Assembly: GCA_033026295.1 (NCBI GenBank) | Contig: CM065173.1 | Coordinates: 6,076,001 to 6,140,000, forward strand | Direction of reading: 5' to 3' | Source: Channa striata | Lineage: Eukaryota; Chordata; Actinopteri; Anabantiformes; Channidae | DNA length: 64,000 nucleotides | In this document: positions 26,666 through 38,545 of the stretch, piece after piece | How positions within the stretch are numbered: position 1 is the stretch's first letter | Layout: the number at the start of each line of letters is the position of its first letter | Translations under genes and position numbers: made by a program | Notes under the pieces: model-generated | What the model was told of the DNA's origin: nothing | The model's input: the letters and a program-made list of their open reading frames with translations, nothing else | Database searches by the model: none

Positions 26666-26760
26666 GGGCGTCTGTAGCTCGGTTGGTAAGACCACAGAGT
26701 CAGGGGTTCAATCCCCGGTCCCTCCCTGTTGCGTGTCCTTGCGCAAGCTGTTCCTTAAAT
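26666..26760 (+). mobile_element. tRNA-derived SINE (family A), 5' head only
   Basis: An A-box-like TAGCTCGGTTGG (26675-26686) and a B-box-like GGTTCAATCCC (26705-26715) are followed by 'gtgtccttgcgcaagctg', the segment after the B box in the full copies. It is not a working tRNA: the A-B spacing is short and no acceptor stem pairs. The 3' part is missing or unrecognisable. Confidence 0.65.
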
Positions 26761-27861
26761 ATGACTTTTATCAATGTGAGACGACAGTACAGCTTTGCTT
26801 TCAGAGCTAAACGGCAATGATGAGCGCATGTTACACTCAGAGTTCGGTTTGGTGTCAAGTTTAAAGGCAACAAAAGTGCTTTGGCTAAAGTTAGAGAAAC
26901 ATCACGCCTTTGTTGAAAAGTTAAAGATACAAACTGCAATTTCAGCAACTGTAGCATTAGCACGAGATCCCTGCTCCGTTTACTACACTCTCCACAGCGC
27001 TTGAGGTAAATCATTGTCAACTTACAGTAAATGAGAGTGCTGGGAAAACCTACTTATCAAGCAGAAACAACTGAAGTTCCTGGATTGGTTAGAACAATGA
27101 GCTTTGCTCAGTAAGTTTTAGAAGCGAAAACCTGCTGCACGGCTGCCAATGCTGTTGTGCGAGTCTGATTTCATGGGAGGCGTCAACAATGCAAAAAGCA
27201 TGAGATAGTTTTGAAGTCACTGTTAGATTTCTTAGCAGTTGGACAGTTTGCTGGATGTTATGCTCCGTGATTGGCTCCTGTGGATTGTACTGGGAAAATG
27301 GTACTGACATGCTCATTATCAGCATATCAATGACTTTCCCTTTCCAGTAATTTCAAATATATCCTCCATCAGGTTATGGAAAATGCATTCCATCGATAAT
27401 TACTTTGGAAATCAACAAAGATCAATCTGGTAACTAGGAACCAGAGTTCAGTATGTCCTTGTAAGCATAGCAATGCAAATAGAGAAATTATAATTTTTAC
27501 TAGCTGTATCTGGAATCTGATTCATTATCGGCCCAGCAGTCAATGCACTCTACATGCTTAAGGGTCATTTGTGCCATTGTATGAGACCCAGTGCGTTGTG
27601 CTGGGCCCACAGCACTAAACTGCCAGAGAGTGGATTATAAATAATATATACATATATTCATAATGCACAATTTCTCATATAGCAATTCTCACACCAGCTG
27701 CTGCTCCTTCATCCTTGGTGATTTTGAGCAACCAGAAATACAAACCAGTGACAAGGCACGGTGGGCTAGCCCCACTTTAACTATGTTGTGATGGTTGTAT
27801 TTCAGAAAATTAAGCGTACTTTAGTAAACAAGACATAAATAATCCAGCAGTTAAATTGTTT
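26761..27861. other. Non-coding stretch, no gene seen
   Basis: Unique AT-rich sequence with no recognised repeat, exon or RNA gene. Confidence 0.55.
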
Positions 27862-28090
27862 GCACTTATCTAGCATGTTTCTACCTGTTGGGACTCACAG
27901 CACTTTACACTGATTCTTCTTTAGCCATTTGCAATAACAATCACAAACACACTGACAGGGGCCAAGACCCACTGGGAACAACTACATCTTGCTCAAGGAC
28001 ACTTTGACATGTGGCCAGAGGAGCTGGGGATCAAACCAACAACTGTAGGATTGGTGGACAATCTCAACACCTACTGTGCCACAGTTGTGG
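27862..28090 (-). mobile_element. tRNA-derived SINE (family A), near full length
   Basis: On the minus strand the element opens with an A box TGGCACAGTAGG (28070-28081), which fits the RNA polymerase III consensus fully, and a B box GGTTTGATCCC (28027-28037). Next comes the family hallmark 'gtgtccttgagcaag', and the element ends with the 'cagcactttac' and 'gcacttatctag' words typical of the 3' end of this dispersed fish SINE. About 230 bases remain. It has diverged from the copy at 32357-32591, which has the same architecture and orientation. Confidence 0.75.
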
Positions 28091-28939
28091 TTATGTCCCA
28101 CCCTGCATTAACAGTAGGTGAATAAAGTGCAGTAGTCCAGTAAAGCTCTCGCATCTACAAACGATTCCCTATGGAGTCCAGTAAAAACCAATTTACCCGC
28201 TTGGTGAATTCTCAGAGGTCTCTGCAGAAGGGCCGGACAGACAGTATTTATCTCCCACTGGGGACCTTTATGAAAGCCCGATAAATTACCTCTTTCTGCA
28301 TGAATTAGTAAGCACTGTAATCTATATGGAGGACATTAGCATAGAGACCCCGGGTCCTTCTCGTCACCCAGCTAAATCTTCAGGCGGCATAAGTCAGCAT
28401 CAGTCGGTTCATTTATTCATGAAAAGGCCTGTGGTCCAATGTGTACGACTGCAGGAGGTTTATCAGCAGCCATGTAGAGGCGCTGTAAAAGAGGCACGGC
28501 ATCGGTAAAGGGATCAGTGTGAGCGACATACATATATTATAAACCTAGTGTTTATAATGTTATTACATGTTATTGTGATTTTCATTAACTTGACTGTAAC
28601 TTTCATCTTATTGAGATCAATGAAGTGTTTCTGAAGAAACTAAGTATATTATAATTTGGGGTTATATTACAGCAGCTTTTTCAGAGTCAGAGGACGATTG
28701 AGGGCTGGTCTAATAAAGGAAAATGTAACTCACATCGCTGTCATTTCACGTAAAACATGTTTTATCACTTTTGAGCACATCCAAGATCTTTCCCTAACAT
28801 CCATGGTTTTAGGTTTTGTTGCCAGAATATAACCCAACACAGGACTAGATCTCAGGTCTTTGGTTTGACAGTCTAGTGCATCCTACATCTGCCGCCTTCG
28901 CAGCTTCTTGCAGCTCCCCTGCTCTTCCTGGCATAAAAA
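28091..28939. other. Non-coding stretch with enhancer-like block
   Basis: The part at 28190-28510 lacks repeats, is compositionally balanced and contains several AATTTA/GATAAATTA-type cores. It might be constrained. No coding exon is seen. Confidence 0.45.
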
Positions 28940-29140
28940 TTATGACAACTATCAACAAACTGTGGGGACAACTGGGTTTAAATAAACGGGGAAACAAGGT
29001 GAAACCAATCGGAGCCAACAAGGTAACTAAAGCAAACCCAAAAGATAAAACAGGAAGTGGGACTGAGGTGCTACAAATTAAAAGTCAGGAACAGGAAGTT
29101 TAGAAAAAAAAAAAAAAGCCCAAGATCCTGACATTCAGTA
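28940..29140 (+). repeat. Possible dispersed-element fragment with A-rich tail
   Basis: The words 'ggggaaacaaggtgaaacca', 'aaaacaggaagtg' and 'aagatcctgacattcagtac', together with a 15-base A run at 29103, recall a common A-rich fish repeat as I remember it. The family cannot be named from the sequence alone. Confidence 0.3.
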
Positions 29141-31739
29141 CCTTTACATTTAGCGTTTGGCAGCCACTTTTATCCAAAGTCAATCAGATGGAGACGTGTC
29201 AGAAAGACGTGAACTTCTTAGATCAGAGGAGATGTGAGGAAAGTGAAGTATTTCATAAAGATATTTCTGGTTCTGATGGAAGATCAGTATTGAATCCAGG
29301 CCAGAGAGGAAATAGGGTTTCAGAGGCACTTTAGGTGACAGGGTGAAGCATGTGGATGAGTCTGTCAGGAGCTTTCCAATCCACTCCTGTCATACATATT
29401 CATATACTCAGAACCCATCCTCGTGCAGATGAGCTAAAAGTCCTGTAATGACCGCAGTCATTAACAGCATCATCAGTGTAAAAGATCCTCCGTCAACATT
29501 AGTGCCTGTCCTCGGGCAGAGTCATCTTGTTTCCATCCAGATTTATTATTATTCTCAACACACTTTATGTTCCAGCAACGAGGTACAGACGAGCACATTT
29601 GGCATTATGGACACGTAGCCGGAAAGGGAGCGCATAAACAGCAGCAGAAACACCAGCCACATATGATTGATGAGCAGCATCCAGCAGCTGTTGCTATGTC
29701 ACCTTATATAGCATCACTAAAGTGGGAGTGGCATATTTTGGATGTGACCAATGGGATCCATTGGTTTAATCTATAAGGGGTGAAAAAAACCTGCAGCACG
29801 TATAAAACTGAGAAGGTACTCGTAAAAACAGTCCCAGGACATCACTTCTACAGAGGGCGTGAGGACAATGCCCTCGTAAAAACGAAACAGTAAAAACAGA
29901 AAAATGAAGTTCTGGAAGTGAAAAGGCATGAGCGAGCAAAAGCAGCAGCAGCAGGAAGTAGACGAGAGGAGGACGAGGAGGAGGAGGAGGAACTATTTAA
30001 CTGTTTACCCTTCAGAGTAATGAGTCGGGGACGCCATTGGAACGTTGGCAAACACGCAAGTTCATCAAGTCATACACTAACACCAATATACACAGACTGA
30101 CTTTAATCACCGAAATGAAGAAATGATTCCAGGAATAATGAAAATGACAGGATTTATAATCCATTTCTAATGCAGCCAGTACAAACAGGAGATTCCCCCT
30201 GATGGGACTGAACAAGGCAGGAAGAGGAAGCACAGTGACGTCTGCAGAGTGATCGAACACACTAAAGGCCTGTGTGTACACATGAGGTTGTGGGTAGTGG
30301 TGGAGTGTATTATTATCATGTCATATTATCATATTAAGAGGTGGTTCTAATATTTTGGTTTTCTTTTAAATAAGGTTTATTTGATTAACACTTTGTTTGA
30401 GAAAGTAATTGGGACCAATTTCTTTAATTCTGAAAGCAAAATATTTTTCCCATTGTTGCTTGATATAACTGCTCGGCACTTTGGAGCCTCCTCTATCATA
30501 AAGTTTCACCTTTTAATGTGCCAAATGTTTTTAATGGGTGACAAGTCTGGACTGCACCTTTTTACTACTGAGCCATGCTGTTATACATACATAATGTGGT
30601 TGGACGTGGAATTGCTAAAATAACGACGTCATGTGGATGGCAGCTCCACGTACATATTGTTCAGTAATAACGACCCGTTTGCACATGTGTTTGCACATAG
30701 TGATTATTCAACACATTTTCTAAGTCATGAGAGCATTTATTAAAGAAATTCTCGCTGTAGGAATAAATCTCAACACACCTGGGATGTCAATAAGTCTTTC
30801 TGCGTTGTGCTTGTTGCCTACAGCCAGATTCCGGTGTGTGGAAGAAGACGGTTGTCTACAAATATTTGCCTGAATGACTTTGTGCTCTGAGGGCGTTTGG
30901 AAAGTGCTCACATGTTTGGAAAGTAATGGCAGCGGAGCTAATGGGCGTATTGATTGCTTTTCAATTGGGGAGCCAGCAGCCTCGCAAATTAGATGTTTTC
31001 AGCAGCTCTATTTATCATCCAAGAGGCATTCATTGTCAGGCTGGGGAAGTTTAAATCGACTTGGTTCAATTTAATTTAGCTGCAGATGCTGTAAAGGCCC
31101 GGTGGTAAACTCAGGAGAGATTTGAGTTTGTGACACCCTGTTTACCACCACACGTGGGAAACATTTTTATCAGGAGTTCTTTGAAATTGAAGTAATCCTT
31201 TAAAGGTCATGTGCAGCCTGAAAAGATTTTTTATGACATCTGTGCAGCCTTTAGCTCGGTCTGGATGACAGGGATCAAGATTTTATAATCTTCACGATAC
31301 AACCTTTAATGTAAAAGTATCAGTATTTTAGAAGGTCAAAGTGAACACTCCAGACATAGATGGAGCTATGTCACTGAAAGCCTCTCGAGATTGATGCTTT
31401 AATTATATTTTTAATAATTTTTACATGGAGTTTGGTAATTAGAGTTTGATGATGATGAATAAAGCACATAGGCTACTTCGCCGTGCAAGTTTTTGATGAA
31501 TAACCTGAAAGTGGAGTAGTGTTGCAGCACACACAGTCAATCATTTAGTAATTTGGGGAGCAGGTACGTGCAGCTTATCAAGTTAAGCAGCCACCAGGTC
31601 GATCTATAAATGTGCTGCTTACCTATGGCAATACTTTAGTAATCTTTCACATCTTACTCTCAAAAATATCCCCTTCCAATGCTTAAAAACAGCAGCAATG
31701 ATCTTTTATAACAAATGCGATCACATGTTGATTTATGAT
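29141..31739. other. Non-coding stretch with GAG run and enhancer-like block
   Basis: The stretch holds (AGC)n at 29941-29953 and (GAG)n at 29974-29990, which produce Ser-rich and Glu-rich chance frames. The part at 30870-31090 is a repeat-free candidate regulatory block. A single arm of the MITE described at 42519 is present at 30341-30358. Confidence 0.5.
30341..30358 (+). repeat. Single arm of MITE-like inverted repeat
   Basis: GTGGTTCTAATATTTTGG matches the arms at 42519-42541 and 42560-42581 with one or two differences. No partner arm is adjacent. Confidence 0.4.
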
Positions 31740-31744
31740 CTGTG

Positions 31745-32072
31745 AAGGCGTGTGAATCAAGGACCCAAACGGGGAGGTGGCGAGAGGCTGGAGGGATTTA
31801 CTCAAGTGGGTGCAAAACCAAATGATCCACACAGGGAAATTACTAAAGAGTGAAAACAGACAGAGCCATAAGCAAAGCCCGTGTTTAAACAGAGACCGAC
31901 CGTTAACGACAGACCAAAGTCCGAAAATGAAGGCGCAGTGTCGAGTGGCACACAGAGACGATTCGACAGGGAACAGAGCTGGGTTTGTGAAAGCAGGGGC
32001 ACAGGTGAAAGTAACCGGGACTAAACACAGGTGGTGGGGCTGAGGGATTCCAAAGCCAAAAGGAGCATGACA
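31745..32072 (+). repeat. Possible dispersed-element fragment
   Basis: Purine-biased sequence with 'aaccgggactaaacacaggt' and a terminal 'aggagcatgacac' resembles the class of element suspected at 28940-29140. An 88-codon open frame here has no domain. The assignment is tentative. Confidence 0.28.
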
Positions 32073-32356
32073 CTTTAACAGATAATTGTATCAAATTCAA
32101 TTAAAGGTTTTATTAAAGCTACGTTTTTTTGATGTTTCTCTCTTTTTTTATGAAGATTGTCTACATCAATGATCTACAATCATTCCTTAACCTAGTCAAA
32201 GTGCTGTGAGTAACTAAACCATAAAAAACGTTAACTGGGTCAAAGTAACATGCAACACGTTATTTTGACAGTAATATATATCTTCTTGATGTTAACAAAA
32301 AGGAATCTGTTGCAATTTTGTATCCTAAATATATATATTTTTTGGATGCAAGTGTC

Positions 32357-32591
32357 TGCACCTATAAAGCACTTTTCTACCTGTTGGTACTCAAAGCACT
32401 TTACACTGATTCATATCCACCCACTCACATATTGATACACCGATGGGGATCTGCTATGCAGCTGGCCAAAACACTACTAAGAGGGGGTTGAGTGTCTTGC
32501 TCAAGGACAAATTAACATTTAAATGCAGGATTGAACTAGCAACTGGAGGATTGGTGGACGACTCCGCTACCCACTGCACCACAGTCGCCCC
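32357..32591 (-). mobile_element. tRNA-derived SINE (family A), near full length
   Basis: The minus strand shows A box TGGTGCAGTGGG (32570-32581), a perfect fit to the RNA polymerase III consensus, and a B-box-like AGTTCAATCCT near 32527-32537. It continues with 'ttgtccttgagcaagacact' and ends in 'caaagcactttac' and 'tttctacctgttggtact' (plus strand). Length and order match the copy at 27862-28090, 4.5 kb away and in the same orientation. No target-site duplication was identified by eye. Confidence 0.78.
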
Positions 32592-34630
32592 AGTTCAGTT
32601 GCAGTTGTTTGAAACAACATTTTCAAGAATTAAAAAAAATATTAGTAATTTGCTTTCTTTGAGTATGTCGCCTTATAAGGTGACATACATAATGACTTTT
32701 GATAATTAGTCATAATTATGTGAAATCACCTAATTTGTTTCGATTTTTGTGAATGAATACAGAGAAAATGGCACTTGTGTACTTTTCATTTGTATCAATA
32801 TATTTATTAAATACTCATGTTATATTAACTAAAGATGAATGTGAAGTCAAGCCAAAGTCCCAGAGTTTAATAGAAGATTTAATAAAAGTTTTTTAGCCTC
32901 AACCTTTTGTTGTAAATTGTAAAGTAAAGTGTGTACGGTCGGCACTTGTATAGAAGCTTCCTTCTTATTGGTACCCAATTTTTAGTCCCACAAACACTTC
33001 CTGTGAGTGTCGCGGTGAATTTGAAGATAATTTTTGCTTTAGTTGTTCAGCTCCAACTAAACTGTGATTAACTGTCATTAAATTATCTGGCTTCATTTCA
33101 GCCACAGTGTTTCTCACATCAGCAGCTGCCTCACGTGGGCCAAGCTGTGTGAAAAAAGGAACCGCAGCAACTTTTCAACTTTGAAGTTTCACATTTGCAG
33201 AAAAACAAAACATCCTCCTGAACATGACAGGTGACTTGAAGAGTTTGCAGAAGAGACACAGAGCAGCTAGACACGTCAGATTTTGTTGGTTGTTTCGTGT
33301 GTCGTGAGAAGCATTGCCGTTTGATTCCTGTACATGAAAGTAGGCTGCGGAGGATGAGACATCCTTTGACATAAGAAGCGGCGGTTTGACAAACTGGAGA
33401 CTCCCTCAGGGAAACGCTGCCGTCAGCTGCTGTGTCTCACTGTGAGCCAGTGTCTCCGACTGTGTGATGCTTCATCTGCTGGAAACTGAAATGCAGCAGA
33501 CCAACCAACGAAGCCGTAGACCACAACTGCACTTTCTTCTCCATACTGGGCCCAGCGGAGCGGATCAGTAGCCACATCCAGCCCTGCAGTCATCACTGAG
33601 ATCACACCCTGGATAGACAAGTGCAGCAAGTGTCGACATTTTTTAAGTCATAAGAAAATATTGCAACCTACTAGTTACTAGGAAATGCAATTCATATTTG
33701 AGATTTTTCAAAATATAATTTATTTGAAAAATTACAATTCATTTTTGACACAGCTGAAGTAGTTTCATTAAATTAAACAAAAAAGTTATAGTAACAGCAA
33801 TGAGGTTCAGACATGCAAGTTGTGCTTTTTTTAATTTAGCTTTTTTTTGTATTTATGCAATGTGAAGTAGCAGAATCTTAAAATATGACCACATACAGAA
33901 ACTGAAAACACTAAACTGCAGAATAAAAAGTTAAATAAGTCAAAAGCAACAGTAGCTGCTGTTCCACAGGAGTTTTGTCTCCTTATAAATAAAAAAACAC
34001 GACAGAAGATGACAAACAGCCTTATGTTGGTCACCGCATTTTGCAGGACAGTGATTTAAAAACTCATTCCAATCTTAAAGTAAAGGTGTTCTGAGCCTCA
34101 ACCAGGTTAATTTAGAATCGTAGAATAGCAGGACCATCAGCCTCAACCAGAGCTTTGCACATGCATTCGTTTGCTGCTTCAGGCTAAATTAGACATGAGG
34201 ATATTTTTCAGTACCACACATACAGATGTCCCTCATCCTAATAAAGATTATAATTTTTTTACACGTTGATAGCTAAAGCAAAGCTTGGATAACAAAACGC
34301 TTATCACTGACATTTGCTCGTCTGTATTAAGATTTTTTTCTCCATCCAGCCCATATTGTAGCCTACTATACATTTACGTGTCTGGAACACCAAACAAAGT
34401 CTCCTCCCAATGTCAAAGCCAGGCTCTTACTTTGAAAGTGAGTTTTCTCTCTTCCTCTGCAGCTGTCCAGCGCAGCCCCAGTGATGCAAGTGGACATGAG
34501 GCTGTGATTAATGGTGGTAGTAATGGTTTAGTCAGTGCGGCATATGAGCACAGCTAACAGCCCGGCTCCAGGTTGTGATTGAAGTCGACAGGAGAGTCAC
34601 CTCCACAACCTCGGCCACCACGTTCCTGCC
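32592..34630. other. Non-coding stretch with near-perfect palindrome
   Basis: A 26-base palindrome at 32663-32688 is the main feature. At about 32938-32985 'ggcacttgtatagaagcttcc' resembles the 3' end of family A and may be another small fragment. A polypyrimidine-AG followed by a 32-codon frame at 34462-34557 is not convincing as an exon. Confidence 0.5.
32663..32688. repeat. 26-base palindrome with one mismatched pair
   Basis: The two halves, GTATGTCGCCTTA and TAAGGTGACATAC, are reverse complements except for one position (G versus A). There is no spacer. It lies 72 bases beyond a SINE. Confidence 0.8.

Positions 34631-34682
<52 letters not shown>
34631..34682 (+). repeat. (TC)11(AC)15 compound microsatellite
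   Basis: Eleven TC units (34631-34652) switch cleanly to fifteen AC units (34653-34682). It is a common fish compound repeat. Confidence 0.96.
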
Positions 34683-34683
<1 letters not shown>

Positions 34684-34687
<4 letters not shown>

Positions 34688-35170
34688 GCCATGCAGTGAC
34701 CTGAGCAGGCAACACTGTTAAATGTAATAGCTATTCTACTTTACACTATTTAGTTAATTTTACCCAATGTGCACTTCTTTCTAGTTTTGAAGTTATATAG
34801 TCAAGTTATAATTGCAGGATGAACAAACTCTGTTGCTTATTGTGAATGAAACTTTAAACATTTAGGTGAAGTAGCAAAAGAAGGAGACTTCTACACCAGT
34901 GGGAGGCAGTAATGCACAAAAAGGTGCTTAGTCTGCAGGAAACCTTGTGGGCAAATATTTTTTGAACAAGTTTTTTTGAACGTGCACTTATGCAAGTAAT
35001 AATAGTTAATGTTTCTGCAGTATAGTGTAATTTTACACTATGGGGTGACTGGTCAGATGGCTGGATAATTAGAGCTAATCAACACAAGAAGCGCAGCAGA
35101 CACAGAAATATAAATGGGGTTTGGAAGCCAGGGTGGGGTCTGGGGATTTTAAGAGCTTACCTTAGAACTA
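34684..35170. other. Non-coding stretch, no gene seen
   Basis: AT-rich unique DNA between the microsatellite and the Tc1-like element. Confidence 0.55.
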
Positions 35171-36226
35171 TACTGTAGTGCCTTGAAAAATTATTAACAA
35201 CATTTCCAAATGTTCCAAAAATATTTACATTACAATCACAAATGTAAATGTTTTTGTTGGGATTATGTGGTAGAGAATATCCTTGCTGGGCAAGATTGGA
35301 TGGAAAGCATCTGTGAACAGCAACTTTAAAGTCTTGCCATAGATTTTCAATTGGATTTGGGTCTGGACTTTGACTGGGCCTTTTAACACACTAATATGCT
35401 TTGATCCAAACCGTTCCATAGAACCTCTGGCTGTATGTTCAGGGTTGTTTTCGTGCTGGAAGGTGAACCTCCACTCCAGTCTCACGTTTTTTGCAGATTC
35501 TAAATAGTTTTCTTCTAAGACTGCCCTGTATTCAGCTCCCTCCATCTTCTGATTAGTTCTAACCAGTTTCCCTGTCCCTAGTGAAGAAAAGCCACCACCA
35601 TGTTTCACAGAGGGGGTGATGTGTTCAGGGTTCAGGTGCAGTGTTGGGTTTCCACCACACAGCGTTTTTAATTAAAGTTTATTTTGACCTCATCTGACCA
35701 GAGCACCTTCTTCCACATGTTTGTCCCCCACACGGCTTGTCTCAATCTGCAAACAGAACTGATTTCCTTCTTTCAACAGTCACAACAGTCACTGGTCTGA
35801 TTCTGTGGAGAGCACAACAAATAAGTGTCATGTGGACGGAATCTCCAACCTGAGCTGTGGATCTCTGCAGCTCCTCCAGACCACGGGCTACTTGGCTGCT
35901 TCTCTGATTAATGCTCTCCTTGCCTGGCCATGTCTTAGTAGGTTTGCAGATGTGTCGTACTCTTTCCATTTCCAAATTATTGATTGTACAGTGCTCTGTG
36001 AGATGTTCAAACGTGAGATTTTTTTTACAACCTTGCTTTAAACGTCTCTATAAATTTATCCCTGACCTGATTTTAATGAAGGGTATCAAGGTAAATGGAC
36101 TGAATACAAATGCACGTCACACTTTTTCAGATATTTCCTTCCACTACACACAGTTATGTGCAACTTTGAGTTGGTTTATCACATATGTGTGTTCAAGGCC
36201 TATGAATACTTTTGCAAGGCACTGTA
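35171..36226 (-). mobile_element. Tc1/mariner-type DNA transposon, degenerate, both ends present
   Basis: The terminal repeats are recognisable. The right end, read inward, begins TACAGTGCCTTGCAAAAGTA (36226 backwards). The left end has TACTGTAGTGCCTTGAAAAA (35171-35190), the same sequence with small changes. TA flanks fit the TA target preference of the superfamily. The transposase lies on the minus strand in two broken parts. At 1056 bases it is shorter than I recall for intact members of this family (about 1.5 kb or more), so it has probably lost internal sequence in the untranslated region and in the middle of the gene. Confidence 0.85.
35225..36060 (-). pseudogene. Tc1-like transposase pseudogene
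   Basis: The N-terminal part (35742-36060) keeps the helix-turn-helix region (MEMERVRHICKPTKTW) and EELQRSTAQVGDSVH from the second DNA-binding subdomain. The C-terminal part (35225-35608) keeps KMEGAEYRAVLEENYLESAK and the region of the second catalytic aspartate. That motif, normally DNDPKH, reads ENNPEH here (35435-35452), so the metal-binding aspartate is lost as well as the reading frame. The segment carrying the first catalytic aspartate is missing or unrecognisable between 35610 and 35740. An active enzyme would cut and paste the element at TA sites; this one cannot. Confidence 0.85.
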
Positions 36227-38424
36227 TATATAAAACACGTCCTCCTCCCACAATGTCAGATAATGACTCTTCCTTTAGCCTATCCTTTAGGACCCTGTCC
36301 ACCCCTCAACAACTGTTTTTCTCTTTATATACTTTGTCATTGCTTTAGGTGCCAAATATTGCAAGTATCAGAGTTTGTATACAAAAATATTGTTCAGTTG
36401 AAGGTGAATAACAATGCATGAAGAGCATATGTCTGAATTAATAGCTCAAGAAGTCAAACCAAATAGTTTAACTATTCTAAACTAACTGTAGGAACTGTTT
36501 GTGGGTGTAATCTTCATAAAACTCAGTGAATTTGGATGTCCATCAACCAAAGACAAATAGTCTCAGGGTGTGGACTACATGGATGCTCAGAGGATGCTGC
36601 TGGATCCTAAAGAATCTCAGTGAACTCTGAAGTCGATCATCCAAAGTGAAGACTGAGAAGCTCCCAGTCTGATGGGGATTTGGTTTTACCACGACGGCAG
36701 GGAACTAGATGCAGCAGTTGGTTCACGCTGTTAGAAGGTTACTGATAAGCTCTGAGGATGTGGGGTTGATCCTTATCAAAGTCAGTAGTTGCACTGTGAA
36801 GAAGCATGCCTGACATTTAAAAAAAGGAAACAAATATATATATATACTGCATAAATATATATAGACAGATAGGCCCAGTTGACAGCTGAGAGGAGATGGG
36901 AAGAGATGGAGTATGACATGCAGAAATGATCCCCAGCCTGATTTTAAACCAGGATGTTGTAGTTTTATGGCATGTCCCTTAAACAATTTCCCAAATAACC
37001 TGAAATTGACAACAGCCACTCAGTTGCCACTGGACTTAATGGCAATAATTATGTTGATCAAAATTGTGGGAAGGAAGGCAATATTGGTGTATCTGGCTGA
37101 TGTGTAGTAATAGTTTTTGGACAAACAAAGGAAAACTAAAAATGAACATGAATTGAAGTAGACATAGATTTTGCATTATACAGTTCTCTTTTATGCTTAA
37201 TACTCTAAAACTACCATGTTTTCAGGTAATTAATGTTGCTCTAGATTTTTAGTTTTTATGTTAGTCATGTGTTTCTTACCTCCTACTAACCATTTACCAT
37301 ATTTAGTTATTATAAAATAATAAAGGTTATAATAAATAATAAAGGTTTAGTTATTATTTTATAGCAACTTAAAAAGTTGTTACATTGTAAATATACTGAT
37401 GTCACTCCACTACCTGCTATTATTGATACCACTACGTTAACTTGGTTTCCCAAAATATATCTTATTATTACATAGCTGTAAAGTGCTTGCAAATTCTGTG
37501 ACTCAGCACCTAAAACATATATACTGTAAGGAAAGATTTTGTGTTTCCTTTAGCCTGTTCTAACAAACCTGGAGTCATAATTATCAGGAGTGATATGTTT
37601 CATGAAATAGAAAATTAAAACAGTTGACCCATAATTTGTCTATTTTGTGATTGTCAAAAATGAAAAAGCAAACAATTAAAACTGTTTACTGCAAACTAAT
37701 TAAACCTGTTGGAATGAAACAGAGAGAACATGATGCATCAGATGTCGCAGACTATGGTGGATAGGGAAGACTGGCAGCTCACGGTGCTCCATGGTTATTA
37801 GAACTGTTTATTAGAGCTGTTGTTAAATGCTGCGTTGTTTCTATCTCAGGTGCCAGTGTGAGTCATGAAGTAAAAAAGACAAGCATAGTTTCTCCTTCTA
37901 GCTTTTTTTTTTTCAGAAATCATAAAATGCACTTTTCTGTTGCAGTTTGTGGAAGAGTCAAGAAGATGCCAATAAAACTCCCATTTTTAGATATAAAAAA
38001 ATCATTATTAAGTTGAAAGTTTGAAGTTTTTACACGCTGATGAAACTTCCTGTCCCCAGGGCTTCAGAAAACCATGTCCAGGCTCCTTATTGCACATTTA
38101 CACCCACACTGGTTTGGATTGTGTTTTAAGTAAAGTTGTGGTACAACTTTTTGCAAAACAAAGCAGAACTTAGCATTACTGACAACACATGATTTATTTT
38201 AGGTATAAATAACACCAATCATATTGGCTGAGTAAAAATTCTAATAGCCTTGTATTAGTGTTTAAAATGACGGAATGATGACATTTATTGCAGGTAAACA
38301 AAAAGTCATCCTGGGAGAAAAATGAATGTCTTCCCCGAAATGTCATGGAACCTTTGATAGGGTCTAAAACCGTCAGTTTTAAATTAATAACTGTATGGTA
38401 CTAAAAGGAGTGTATGTAACCTCA
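36227..38424. other. Non-coding stretch, AT-rich
   Basis: The stretch is AT-rich with short TA runs (36835-36845) and a local inverted repeat of 'tataaaataataa' (37311-37323 with 37351-37363). No coding signal or confident repeat family was found. Confidence 0.55.
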
Positions 38425-38545
38425 ACAAACGTGCTTCCTTACTATTGTAACCACGTGTGCCACGTTGTGTTATGATTATCATTAAACTGCATTTCCGCAC
38501 TGTAGTCAAACCCTGGTGTTCTGTGGAAGTCACCCACCACCCCGT
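38425..38545 (-). mobile_element. SINE-like dispersed family B, copy 4 (partial)
   Basis: The copy begins at 'acgtgcttccttactat' and includes 'ccacgttgtgttatgat' and 'agtcaaaccctgg' (damaged B box, minus strand), ending near the A-box end. The distal half of the family is absent. Confidence 0.55.

Noticed and set aside
26671..26715. tRNA gene
   Set aside because: A- and B-box motifs are present but no cloverleaf or acceptor stem can be formed; the SINE head explains it.
34462..34557. Possible terminal exon after a polypyrimidine-AG
   Set aside because: A good acceptor-like sequence, but only 32 codons, no recognised protein and no upstream exon.
35911..36348. 145-codon plus-strand frame
   Set aside because: Lies antisense across the Tc1-like transposase remnant and its right end.
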